DNA of 64,000 nt from Rhodococcus spongiicola (GTDB taxonomy: Bacteria > Actinomycetota > Actinomycetes > Mycobacteriales > Mycobacteriaceae): the NCBI RefSeq assembly GCF_004011835.1, contig NZ_RKLN01000001.1:310001-374000 (forward strand), written 5' to 3'. Position numbers and translations under genes: made by a program. Below, in pieces: positions 8,671-17,749 of this stretch (the first letter of the stretch is position 1; the number at the start of each line of letters is the position of its first letter). Under the pieces are notes generated by a model that saw only the letters and a list, made by a program, of their open reading frames with translations, searched no databases and was not told where the DNA came from.

Positions 8671-8724
8671 GAAGCCGCCGACGCACGCGGGGCTTGGCCT
8701 CCGATCAGACGCTGGACCAGCCGT

Positions 8725-9027
8725 TCACTCGCCGACCTCGTCCATCAGATAGCACTGGGTAATCACGCAGTAGATCATGCTACTGCCCACCAACGCAGAG
8801 AACCCAATGAGTAGGGGCGGGACCACTACAGAGCCGAGCGGGCTCAGGGTGGGGTACCCGTCGAGCGCCTCGAGCGAGCCGGTGTCGGCGGCCGGTGTCG
8901 GCTCGGACACCGCCTGGATGCTCGCCTCCGGCGGCGCGGCGCTCGCCTGGGTGGCACCGAACCCACCAGCAACGACTCCGACAGTCGCGGCGACGACGAT
9001 CAACGGCCTCCGAATGGAACGAATCAC
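8725..9027 (-). CDS. Small secreted peptide P2 of the tandem array
   Basis: 100 residues, function unknown. GTG start behind GAGGAG. The signal peptide is nearly identical to P1 (RSIRRPLIVVAATVGVVAGG, TQASA-AP). The mature part has an N-terminal segment like P1 (EASIQAVSEPTP, GSLEAL), a hydrophobic middle (GSVVVPPLLIGFSALVGSS) and a tail with IYCVITQC, i.e. two cysteines five apart. The open frame continues upstream to 9432 but that part is the non-coding leader. Same strand as P1, but each unit has its own promoter-like box and hairpin, so they are probably separate transcripts. Confidence 0.8.
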   Translation of the reverse strand: MIRSIRRPLIVVAATVGVVAGGFGATQASAAPPEASIQAVSEPTPAADTGSLEALDGYPTLSPLGSVVVPPLLIGFSALVGSSMIYCVITQCYLMDEVGE

Positions 9028-9099
9028 GAAACTCCTCCTCGAGTTGGGCAGCAATCGACCCGGTAGAGCATCCGTGAATTGACAGCCCCCCGTGCCGAA

Positions 9100-9122
9100 C
9101 TCGGGCCTACCAACGACCCGAG
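9100..9122 (-). promoter_or_regulatory. Conserved leader hairpin of P2
   Basis: CTCGGG/CCCGAG six-base stem in the same position as in P1, right after the promoter-like TTTGATAGCTTCTG on the minus strand. The loop sequence differs from P1 while the stem is kept. Confidence 0.55.
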
Positions 9123-9417
9123 GCGCAGAAGCTATCAAACATTCATTCGCGCCCACAAGCGGTCTCGAGCGTGTCTCAGCTACGCCCTCGCCTCTGAGGC
9201 ATGTGGCCGATACCACCCGAACACCGAATGCGCACCCTGGACCTGAAATCCATTGACACCAGCAGGAGTCACCCACGAAGAGAGGGATGTGTCGTAACAC
9301 CCGACGGCACCGCAAGGTTGACTGAGACTCGAATAGCGCCCGCCGCCGCCTCGGTTCTCGACACCACGACGACACCGCCACTGTCAGAACGGAACCGAGC
9401 ACGGTCCCGCGAAAACG

Positions 9418-9464
9418 ACACGGTCGCCGCAACCTCCAAGCCGAGAGCGTTGCGACGACCGTGT
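9418..9464 (-). terminator. Hairpin downstream of P3
   Basis: ACACGGTCG-CGCAA pairs with TTGCG-CGACCGTGT: a 15-bp stem with one mismatch and a 17-base loop. Same element as after P2. Confidence 0.6.
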
Positions 9465-9498
9465 AGACCTGCCCAATAGTGCGGGGCTTGGCCTTCGA

Positions 9499-9636
9499 TC
9501 AGAGGCCGAGGCCGAGCTCGGCGCTGAGGGCGAACGGGAGAACGCCGGCGGTTGATCCGATCATGAAGATCGGGGCAACTACCAAGGCAAGTACCGAGCT
9601 GACGAGACGTGCCGACAGCGTTCCGAGTGGGTCCAT
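9499..9636 (-). CDS. Small peptide P3 of the array, without signal peptide
   Basis: 45 residues, function unknown. ATG eight bases after a perfect AGGAGG. The upstream leader is almost identical to those of P1, P2 and P4 up to the ribosome site, then the sequence departs: the signal peptide is absent and the protein starts MDPLGTLSARLVSS. The core LALVVAPIFMIGSTAGVL resembles the hydrophobic middle of P4 (ATIVAAPFMIAGTGSVMG). The two tail cysteines are absent. It could be a leaderless membrane-active peptide or a recombined, degenerate array member. Confidence 0.65.
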   Translation of the reverse strand: MDPLGTLSARLVSSVLALVVAPIFMIGSTAGVLPFALSAELGLGL

Positions 9637-9973
9637 GACAAAATCCTCCTGAAGTTGGCCAGCAATCGACTCGGTGAGCCTCCGTGAATTGACAGCCCCC
9701 CGTGCCGAACTCGGGTCTATCGACACCCCGAGGCACATGAAGTTAACAACGTTCACTAGGGCACGCAAGTATCGAAACTGCTTCGCTACCAAGATGATTC
9801 ATACACGATAGGTGGGGTGCGCCCACAACGCTCGGCGACGTCGAGCGGTTGACAGAGACTCGAACAACACTGCGCGCGCGAACAGGACGCCCCCTAGGCG
9901 TCGCCACCCGAATGATCATCCCGGATAGGGTCACTCTGCGATGACCTGCCGCCGACTCACCGGGTGGGAATCA
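9637..9973. other. Gene-free unit between P3 and P4
   Basis: Contains the P3 leader, its hairpin (9710-9732) and promoter-like GTTGTTAAC. The hairpin that follows P2 and P3 is not recognisable after P4, and the rest is diverged. No gene seen. Confidence 0.5.
9710..9732 (-). promoter_or_regulatory. Conserved leader hairpin of P3
   Basis: CTCGGG/CCCGAG stem with an 11-base loop, in the same place relative to the ribosome site as in P1, P2 and P4. Confidence 0.55.
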
Positions 9974-10282
9974 TCACCCCTCGAACGTCGGCATGCAGTT
10001 ATTGGGATCGAGGAAGAAGCAGTACCCGAACATGCTGCCCATGACACTGCCCGTACCAGCGATCATGAACGGTGCCGCAACAATGGTTGCGAGCGAGCCG
10101 AGCACAGAGTTGCCGTCGAGCGAGCCGTTGTCGGCGGCCGCTGCCGCCACTGTCACGTCGGATACCGCCTGGATGCCGGCGTCCGACGGCATGGCGCTCG
10201 CCTGGGTGGCACCGAACCCACCAGCAACGACTCCGACAGTCGTGGCGGCGACGATCAACGGCTTCCGAATGGAACGAATCAC
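9974..10282 (-). CDS. Small secreted peptide P4 of the tandem array
   Basis: 102 residues, function unknown. GTG start after AGGAGG. Signal peptide RSIRKPLIVAATTVGVVAGG with cleavage likely after TQASA. The mature N-terminus (DAGIQAVSDVTV) matches P1 and P2; an alanine-rich linker and hydrophobic middle (LGSLATIVAAPFMIAGTGSV) follow; the tail FGYC...NNCMP has two cysteines eight apart. P4 is the array member nearest to, and divergent from, the secreted protein gene at 10712. Confidence 0.8.
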   Translation of the reverse strand: MIRSIRKPLIVAATTVGVVAGGFGATQASAMPSDAGIQAVSDVTVAAAAADNGSLDGNSVLGSLATIVAAPFMIAGTGSVMGSMFGYCFFLDPNNCMPTFEG

Positions 10283-10711
10283 GAAAACTCCTCCTGAAGT
10301 TGGGCAGCAGTCGACCCGGTAGAGCCTCCGTGAATTAGCAGCCCCCCGTGCCGAACTCGGGTCTATCGACACCCCGAGACCCAGAAGCTAGCAACGTTCA
10401 CTTGGGTACGCAAGCGGCCTCGGGTGTCTCGCGGCGACGCCCTCTCCCCCGAGCCGTGTGTGGTACCACCCGAACACCGGATGCGCACCCGCCCCTGGAA
10501 ATCCGTTGACAATAAGTGGATCTGCACGCGACTGAGGAAACGGCGTGAGTCATCGTCCGGCGACGTCGACCGGGTCGCGCAGATCTGGGAGCGGCGTGGA
10601 ATCCACGTCCTGAAGGGCCAGAAAAGCGACACGGACACCCAACTCGAGTAACACCGGCTACCCCATACACGACAAACAGACCAACTACTACGTGCTTGGG
10701 GGGACGATCGG
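10283..10711. other. Divergent control region between P4 and the secreted protein gene
   Basis: The minus strand carries the P4 leader with hairpin (10356-10378) and the promoter-like TTGCTAGCTTCTG. The block 10430-10530 is the unit flank also found after P1 and P2. A TTGACA at 10505 reads toward the secreted protein gene. No gene seen. Confidence 0.5.
10356..10378 (-). promoter_or_regulatory. Conserved leader hairpin of P4
   Basis: CTCGGG/CCCGAG stem. The sequence from TTGCTA through the hairpin to GAGTTCGG is nearly identical to that in front of the truncated fifth copy at 32.8 kb. Confidence 0.55.
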
Positions 10712-11122
10712 ATGAAGCGATTGGGCTTCGTTGTCGCTGGTGTACTGCTGGCCGTTGGGATGGGCACTATTTCCGCGCCTACAGCGACCGCGGAGGAGCT
10801 CGGTTTCGGGATGTCGACGTACGAGCCTTGCAGTGACAGGTTCCGGCTCCCATGGGAGCCCGTGCCGCAGTGGGCGCCGCCAGCGCCGTGGGATCCAGCG
10901 CTGTACAAGCCGAATGTCGTGCTCAGTCCCTTCGGCACGGCCGACATCTACTGTGCCGCGTGGAAGGGTTTCAGCTCCGCTTATCAGGTTGACCCGTGGG
11001 GTAACAGGCACACCCTCGACAACCAGCTGGGCCAGATGGGGAGCGCCGCCAGTGTGAGCAATGTGCCCTTCCTGACCTGGGCGACGCTGCCGTTCTACGT
11101 GTGGGATCCGGAAACGTTCTGA
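10712..11122 (+). CDS. Small secreted protein A, related to the gene at 32.3 kb
   Basis: 136 residues, function unknown. Signal peptide with VAGVLLAVGMGTISAP and cleavage likely at ATA-EE. The mature protein is rich in Trp, Pro and Tyr and has two cysteines (EPCSDR, IYCAAW). The block VVLSPFGTADIYCAAWKG, then GNRHTLDN, aligns with VVSPYGRSAQIVCAKFRG and GNPRELDN in the protein at 32255, so the two form a family. GGGGGGA eight bases before the ATG is a good ribosome site. The gene is divergent from peptide P4; its relative is likewise divergent from a peptide-family remnant. Confidence 0.75.
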   Translation: MKRLGFVVAGVLLAVGMGTISAPTATAEELGFGMSTYEPCSDRFRLPWEPVPQWAPPAPWDPALYKPNVVLSPFGTADIYCAAWKGFSSAYQVDPWGNRHTLDNQLGQMGSAASVSNVPFLTWATLPFYVWDPETF

Positions 11123-11498
11123 CCAGGCTGTTTCAGCGAGTTGCGCTCGAACTGAGCGAACGCCGCCATGACCGTGAGCGCGGGTTCCGAGCCGGCGTCC
11201 ACCGGTGATCGATCTGACGTATTCGCACGTACCAGTTGTTGGTTCCGACGACTCATCGGCCTCAGGAACGAACCGTCACTATGACGCTCCGGCGAACAGG
11301 GGTGCCCGGAGCCGCAACACGCCCGGTCTATAACGTGAGTGGGCGCAAAGACTCGTAGGTTGCGTGCGACGGCATTTGCCGTGGCTGCAGCGGCCGGAGT
11401 TGCGCACCCGCCGACGGATCCGCACTCGGGGTAAACGACCTGGCAGCGCAGCGATTCGACGACCCATGGGCGCCGCCCAACCGCACTAGGGAGAGATG
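11123..11498. other. Gene-free region upstream of the fumarase
   Basis: No gene or strong repeat seen. TATAAC at 11329-11334 could be a -10 element for the fumarase gene, but no convincing -35 lies at the right distance. Confidence 0.4.
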
Positions 11499-13196
<1,698 letters not shown>

Positions 13197-13224
13197 ACTG
13201 ACGCGAATCCCACCCGAAACCTGT

Positions 13225-13256
13225 AGGCCCGGTGGAGTATTCACTCTGCCGGGCCT
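13225..13256. terminator. Terminator between fumarase and the convergent methyltransferase
   Basis: AGGCCCGG and CCGGGCCT form a perfect eight-base stem, with TTCGGTTT after it. It can serve both converging genes. Confidence 0.65.
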
Positions 13257-13266
13257 TCGGTTTGGT

Positions 13267-13869
13267 TCACAGCACGAACGGAACGAGCCGCTTCGTCCGG
13301 CGCATGTACTGGCGATACGGCTCGCCCAATCCCTCCATGAGCACTCGCTCCTCGTACGAGATGCGGACGACGTACGCGGCTGCGAGCGCGAGCACCGTCA
13401 GCGGCGAAAGCCAATTCGTATATGCGACTGTAAATCCAAACGCACACACCAATGCGCCCGTGTACGACGGGTGCCGAATTCGGCGGTACAGACCGGTATC
13501 GACGACCCGCTGCCCCGGCACCGTCTGTACCCAGAACGTGAACGACGCCCCCAGTTCGTGGACCGCTCGGAGCCGCAACGCCTGTCCCACAAGAGCCACG
13601 GTCAGACCAGCCCAGAAGTACCACCAGGCGTCGTCGCTGATCACGGTCTTCGAGGACAGGACACTCACAGCCGCACCGCCCAGATACGCGGTCGCGAGCC
13701 CTAGCCCGACGACGACGCCCGTCCGCAAGTCTCGAGCCGAGCCGGAACTCGGGTGAGTTCGCCCGATCCTGAACTCGAAGAACAGCACTGCCAGGAACGC
13801 GACCACGAGCATCGCCGCCGCAAGCGAGTCGGTCACGAACAAGGGCTTTGCCGCTCCGTCGTCAGCCAC
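13267..13869 (-). CDS. Isoprenylcysteine methyltransferase-like membrane protein
   Basis: 200 residues with four to five membrane segments. The C-terminal half has the ICMT/phospholipid-methyltransferase signature: GLYRRIRHPSYTGALV, then RISYEERVLMEGLGEPYRQY and RTKRLVP. These enzymes use S-adenosylmethionine at the membrane. In bacteria the substrate is usually unknown, so the specific reaction cannot be named. GTG start at 13869 with GAGGTGAT upstream. Confidence 0.8.
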   Translation of the reverse strand: MADDGAAKPLFVTDSLAAAMLVVAFLAVLFFEFRIGRTHPSSGSARDLRTGVVVGLGLATAYLGGAAVSVLSSKTVISDDAWWYFWAGLTVALVGQALRLRAVHELGASFTFWVQTVPGQRVVDTGLYRRIRHPSYTGALVCAFGFTVAYTNWLSPLTVLALAAAYVVRISYEERVLMEGLGEPYRQYMRRTKRLVPFVL

Positions 13870-13970
13870 CCGTCATCACCTCGACGCTGCGCGCTTGAGC
13901 TGGTGCCTCCATGTTCGGAGTGTGTCCCAGCGACGACGCTCACACGGCATGAATGGGCTATGTCGTGTCG

Positions 13971-14540
13971 TCAGGCCGGCACCACGCCAGCCTCGACCGC
14001 CGCCGCGCGGTACGCCTCGGCGAGCGAGTCGACGGTGTCGTGGGCGTTGAGGCCGCTGGGGTTGGGCACCACCCACAGTTCCGCACCCTCGAAGTCCTCG
14101 GACTGGCGTCCCTTCGAGGCCTTTCGCGCTCCGAACGCTGCCCGATAGGCAGTGATCCCTGCGACCGCGACCACACGGGGGCGCAGCTCCGCGACCAGAA
14201 CGCGCAGTCTCGCGCCACCCGCGCGGAGCTCGGCGGGGGTCAGCTCGTCGGCCCGAGCTGTCGCGCGCGGGACGAGATTGGTGATACCGACGCCGCGGGA
14301 CACCAGCAGACCCCGGTCCGCAGCCGACATTCCCGCGGTGGGATCGATCGGGCGGTCAATGATCCCGGCACGCTGCAGCGCCGGATAGAAGCGGTTCCCG
14401 GGACGGGCGAAGTGCGCACCGGTCGCGGCCGTCCACAGTCCGGGGTTGACGCCGACGAACAACAGACGGCAGTCCGGACCGATCAGGTCCGGAACCTCCG
14501 CGTCCCGGAACGACTCGAGTTCGGCACGGCTGAATCCCAT
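13971..14540 (-). CDS. mug: Mismatch-specific uracil/thymine-DNA glycosylase
   Basis: 189 residues. Removes uracil or thymine from G:U/G:T mismatches in DNA base-excision repair. The family motifs are present: LLFVGVNPG (active-site loop) near residue 30 and VVPNPSGLNAH near residue 160. RPGNRFYPALQ and GVGITNLV are also typical. The ATG at 14540 is used; a GTG at 14558 is in frame, and neither has a strong ribosome site. Confidence 0.88.
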   Translation of the reverse strand: MGFSRAELESFRDAEVPDLIGPDCRLLFVGVNPGLWTAATGAHFARPGNRFYPALQRAGIIDRPIDPTAGMSAADRGLLVSRGVGITNLVPRATARADELTPAELRAGGARLRVLVAELRPRVVAVAGITAYRAAFGARKASKGRQSEDFEGAELWVVPNPSGLNAHDTVDSLAEAYRAAAVEAGVVPA

Positions 14541-14754
14541 GTGACCAGCGAACCGCACGGTCGCGTACCGATCAAACCGTCGGTGTTCGTACAGGAGGCC
14601 GAGCTATCTCCCCTCCGGCACGCGGACGCGAGCCGTCCCCGACCATTTGGATGGATGTCCAGATTCCACCTCCAAGTCCCTTCTGTCGCCCCACACTGTG
14701 CGCTATATTTCGATCGCATAACGCACCGGACGGCACCGCCCGTGAAAGGTCACG

Positions 14755-14874
14755 ATGAACACCAACCTCAACCTGAATCTCGACTCGCTATCCCCCTTGC
14801 TGCTCGCCGTGCTGTTCGGACCCAGGGTTATCGACACTTTCCTGGACTTCGGCAGCACCTTCGAGTTCAGCTGA
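14755..14874 (+). CDS. 39-residue peptide gene of unknown function
   Basis: AAAGGT precedes the ATG by six bases. The product begins MNTNLNLNLDSLSP, has a short hydrophobic middle (LLLAVLFGP) and ends DFGSTFEFS. No signal peptide or cysteines. A 34-base perfect palindrome starts 20 bp after the stop, which together with the ribosome site argues for a real short transcript. It resembles no array peptide closely; no family recognised. Confidence 0.6.
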   Translation: MNTNLNLNLDSLSPLLLAVLFGPRVIDTFLDFGSTFEFS

Positions 14875-14894
14875 GCACCAAGGCTCTGTCACGA

Positions 14895-14928
14895 CAGAAC
14901 ACCCCGGGACCGGTCCCGGGGTGTTCTG
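14895..14928. terminator. Long perfect palindrome, bidirectional terminator
   Basis: CAGAACACCCCGGGACC followed at once by its reverse complement, a 17-bp arm with no spacer. It separates the 39-residue peptide gene from the convergent rtcB. Confidence 0.85.
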
Positions 14929-14959
14929 GTCATTCTGTGGCCCTATGGTGCTGTGGCCC

Positions 14960-16156
14960 CTAAGTGCCCTTGACGTTGAGAATCTGTCGCAATTCGTGAC
15001 GGACCTCCACGAGATCCCGGGCGTCGTCCATCACGACGTCGATGTCCTTGTAGGCGTCCGGAATCTCGTCGACCCACTCGGCTCCGTGGCGGTATTCGAT
15101 CCCCCGCATCCGCTGGGCCAGGTCCGCGACCGTGAACCGCCGTCGTGCCTCCGTGCGGGAGAATCGGCGTCCGGCCCCGTGCGGAGCCGAGCACAGTCCC
15201 GACTTGCTGCCCTTGCCGACCACGACGTACGAGCGCGTCCCCATGGAGCCCGGGATCACCGCGGCGACACCCTCGTGAGCGTCGACGGCGCCCTTGCGGG
15301 TGAGCCAGACCGTCTCTCCGTAGTGCTCCTCCTGCTCGGTGTAGTTGTGGTGGCAGTTGATCCGCTCCGTTTCCCGAACCGGGTCGCCGATCCACTCCCC
15401 GAACACCGCAGCGAAGCGGTCCATCATCTCGGCCCGATTGAGGTAGGCGAAGCGCTGCGCCCACCGCAACTCGCGGATGTAGTCCCCGAACTCAGGCGTG
15501 TCCTCCGCGAGGTACGCGAGATCTCGGTTGGGCAACTCGATATGCCACCTGCGGCACCGATCCTGTGCGATCTTGATGTGCTTCTGGGCGATCTTGTTCC
15601 CCACTCCCCGGCTGCCGGAATGGAGGAACAACCACACGCGGTCCTGCTCGTCGAGGCACAACTCGATGAAGTGGTTCCCACCGCCGAGAGAGCCCAACTG
15701 CTGGCGCCAGCGCGGGGAATGGGACAGGTCGACCCCGTCCTTCTCCGCCCGCTCCTCCAACTCGGCGATCTTCTTTTCCGCGAACCACTTTCCGAGGGAG
15801 GTGGCAAGATTGTAGTTGCCGGGAGACAAAGGGATCGAGGCCTCGATCGTGGTACGCAGCGCGTGTAGTGCTCGGCCGCCGCTCCGAACACGCTCGACGT
15901 CACCGACATCGAACTGGGTTCGGGCAGCGATCATTCCGCATCCGATGTCGACCCCGACAGCGGCCGGGATCACCGCGCCGCGGGTGGGGATCACCGTTCC
16001 CACCGCCGCGCCCTTCCCCAGGTGCGCGTCCGGCATCAGCGCCACGTGAGGGTAGACGAACGACATGGAAGCGGTCTCACATGCCTGCGCCAGGGTGCCG
16101 CCCTCGATCTGGCTCGCCCAGCTCAACAGCTTCCGGCCGGTCCTGGTGGGTGTCAC
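14960..16156 (-). CDS. rtcB: RNA-splicing/repair ligase RtcB
   Basis: 398 residues. Joins RNA 3'-phosphate or 2',3'-cyclic phosphate ends to 5'-OH ends using GTP and Mn2+. Metal-site motifs occur in order: GVDIGCGM, LGGGNHFIE, LHSGSRGVG and CHHNYTEQEEH. The guanylylated His is in CSAPHGAGR. GTG start with GAGAGGA three bases upstream. No archease, rtcA or rtcR gene is adjacent, so the gene appears to stand alone. Confidence 0.92.
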   Translation of the reverse strand: MTPTRTGRKLLSWASQIEGGTLAQACETASMSFVYPHVALMPDAHLGKGAAVGTVIPTRGAVIPAAVGVDIGCGMIAARTQFDVGDVERVRSGGRALHALRTTIEASIPLSPGNYNLATSLGKWFAEKKIAELEERAEKDGVDLSHSPRWRQQLGSLGGGNHFIELCLDEQDRVWLFLHSGSRGVGNKIAQKHIKIAQDRCRRWHIELPNRDLAYLAEDTPEFGDYIRELRWAQRFAYLNRAEMMDRFAAVFGEWIGDPVRETERINCHHNYTEQEEHYGETVWLTRKGAVDAHEGVAAVIPGSMGTRSYVVVGKGSKSGLCSAPHGAGRRFSRTEARRRFTVADLAQRMRGIEYRHGAEWVDEIPDAYKDIDVVMDDARDLVEVRHELRQILNVKGT

Positions 16157-16471
16157 TGTTCCTCTCCGATCGATGTTCTTACCTCAGTTCTACAACCGCG
16201 GGATGCAGGCATCGAGGTTGTCGCGAACTCCCGACAACCTTCGGCTCCAGGGACACCGCTCCGCGGTACCGCCCCTCGCACGTAGGTTCCTTCTTGCCGG
16301 GCGCGTGTAGCGAACGCGAAGGTCATACACATATAGATCCCACCGCGCCGCCTGCTTGTTCGGACTCCCCAACCTTGCCCGCAGTCAAGGCGACCGTACG
16401 CCCGGTTGCGGCGTCGAACAACGTGTTTTCCTGGTCGGTCAGCCCGACCGGAACAGGAGAGTGGCCGACGT
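16157..16471. other. Gene-free region between rtcB and the PucR regulator
   Basis: Apart from a stem-loop (16215-16240) in the rtcB upstream region, nothing recognisable. It contains the rtcB promoter region and the 3' side of the PucR gene. Confidence 0.4.
16215..16240 (-). promoter_or_regulatory. Stem-loop upstream of rtcB
   Basis: AGGTTGTCG and CGACAACCT form a perfect nine-base stem with an eight-base loop, about 60 bp before the rtcB start. It could be an operator or leader hairpin; the role is unknown. Confidence 0.35.
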
Positions 16472-17749
16472 CTATTCGGGATTGGCAAGTGCGGGTGCGT
16501 CGAGGACACTGCGCCCGTACCAGCGGCAGATCTCGAGCGCCGAGATCAGGCGGTAGTGATCGGTCCGGTCGATCAGGTGTCCGAACTCCTCGACTATCTG
16601 GTGAATGCGATATCGAACCGTGTTGCGGTGCAAAGACATCAACTCTGCAGTGGCAGCCAGGCTTCGGTGGCAGCGCAGGTAGATCCGCAGGGTCTCGCGA
16701 AGCTCCTCCGAGCGCGCCGTGTCGACCGCGAGCGCCCCGAGCACCTCGGTGACGAATGCCTGCACCTCGCCGAGATCGTCCGCGAGCATCGCGATCGGCG
16801 CAATATCGTTGTAGGTGAGCACTTTCGGTGGTTTCGGCATTGCCGATCCGGCCAGCGACCGCAGCCGGCTTGCTTGCCGATAGGTCTTCTGGAAGCCCTG
16901 CGTCCCCGGGACCGCCCGGCCCACCACCACTTGCATCGACAGGTCCGACGCGTCAACTGTCGACCTGAGCATTTCGACGAACCCGGCGGGCACCTGATCG
17001 AACGAAATCCACACGCACAGACAGGATTCACCGGTCGGAATCGAGATCGTCGAGCTTTGCGGTGATATCGATTCGATGAGCTGGCGTGCCTGCTCGAGCG
17101 AGTCGGACTCACCGGGACCGGGAGGGGGAACCCAGATGTCGATCGCCATGTGAGTGCCGGACAGGTCGTATCCGAGAGCCTTCTGCGCCTCGGCTGTGTC
17201 CTCCGCGGTACCGTCGAGCAGACGCCTCACCAGATGTTGGGTCAGCCCGCTCCGGCTCGAGACCCAGCGTTCACGTTCGGCTTCGTATGCGCGCGCCACT
17301 TCCTCGCAGATGTGGTCGATGAACGCTGCCAGCTTGCCGACGACGATCCGCAAGGCGGTGAGGTCGTCGATGTCTTCCGTCTCGCTGGCCGAGTCGAGAC
17401 ACAACGCCGTGAACCTGGCCTGGCCAATCCTGTAGGCGCGTAGGAGCGCGGCCAAGGAAACGTCCTTGCGGGCCAGTTCCTTCGCGAAAGCGAGCGCTCC
17501 GGGGGGCGCCGGCTCAACCGAGGGATCCCCGCCGTCTTGCAGGGACGAGATGAAGACAACCGTATTCTCCGCGATACTGGCAAACAGGAGGGTGCGCTGG
17601 TCATGGTCGCGCACCAGCTCCGGAACGCCTCTCGCGGTCGCATCGAAAAGGTAGGCGATGAACTCCTCGCGGTGAGGCAAAATGGACGCGGCTATGCGTG
17701 CGGCCGCCGCCTCGTCTCCCGGCTCCCAATCAACGAAGATCGAAGTCAT
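16472..17749 (-). CDS. PucR/CdaR-type transcriptional regulator
   Basis: 425 residues. The C-terminal DNA-binding domain is typical PucR HTH: LRIYLRCHRSLAATAELM, SLHRNTVRYRIHQIVEEFG. The N-terminal half (ILPHREEFIAYLFDATARG, with ALLRAYRIGQARF) looks like the sensory region of this group; ligand unknown. Its ATG overlaps the stop of the upstream FAD oxidoreductase gene (ATGA), so it is the third gene of a coupled operon and probably regulates it. Confidence 0.85.
   Translation of the reverse strand: MTSIFVDWEPGDEAAAARIAASILPHREEFIAYLFDATARGVPELVRDHDQRTLLFASIAENTVVFISSLQDGGDPSVEPAPPGALAFAKELARKDVSLAALLRAYRIGQARFTALCLDSASETEDIDDLTALRIVVGKLAAFIDHICEEVARAYEAERERWVSSRSGLTQHLVRRLLDGTAEDTAEAQKALGYDLSGTHMAIDIWVPPPGPGESDSLEQARQLIESISPQSSTISIPTGESCLCVWISFDQVPAGFVEMLRSTVDASDLSMQVVVGRAVPGTQGFQKTYRQASRLRSLAGSAMPKPPKVLTYNDIAPIAMLADDLGEVQAFVTEVLGALAVDTARSEELRETLRIYLRCHRSLAATAELMSLHRNTVRYRIHQIVEEFGHLIDRTDHYRLISALEICRWYGRSVLDAPALANPE

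Larger units (their letters stand above)
8184..8724. other. Gene-free unit between P1 and P2
   Basis: Read on the minus strand: a hairpin after P2 (8622-8670), a diverged block also found between the other units, a promoter-like TTTGATAGC (8290-8298), the leader hairpin (8257-8279), then about 70 bases of leader ending in the P1 ribosome site. No gene seen. Confidence 0.6.
9028..9498. other. Gene-free unit between P2 and P3
   Basis: Holds the P2 leader and promoter-like box (leader hairpin 9100-9122, TTTGATAGC just beyond) and the hairpin after P3 (9418-9464). The middle (about 9180-9290) is clearly related to 8340-8440 and 10430-10530, showing that whole units were duplicated. No gene seen. 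Confidence 0.6.

Noticed and set aside
7620-10540. CRISPR array
   Set aside because: The repeats here are 300-900 bp gene units with leaders and hairpins, not short regularly spaced repeats; no cas genes.
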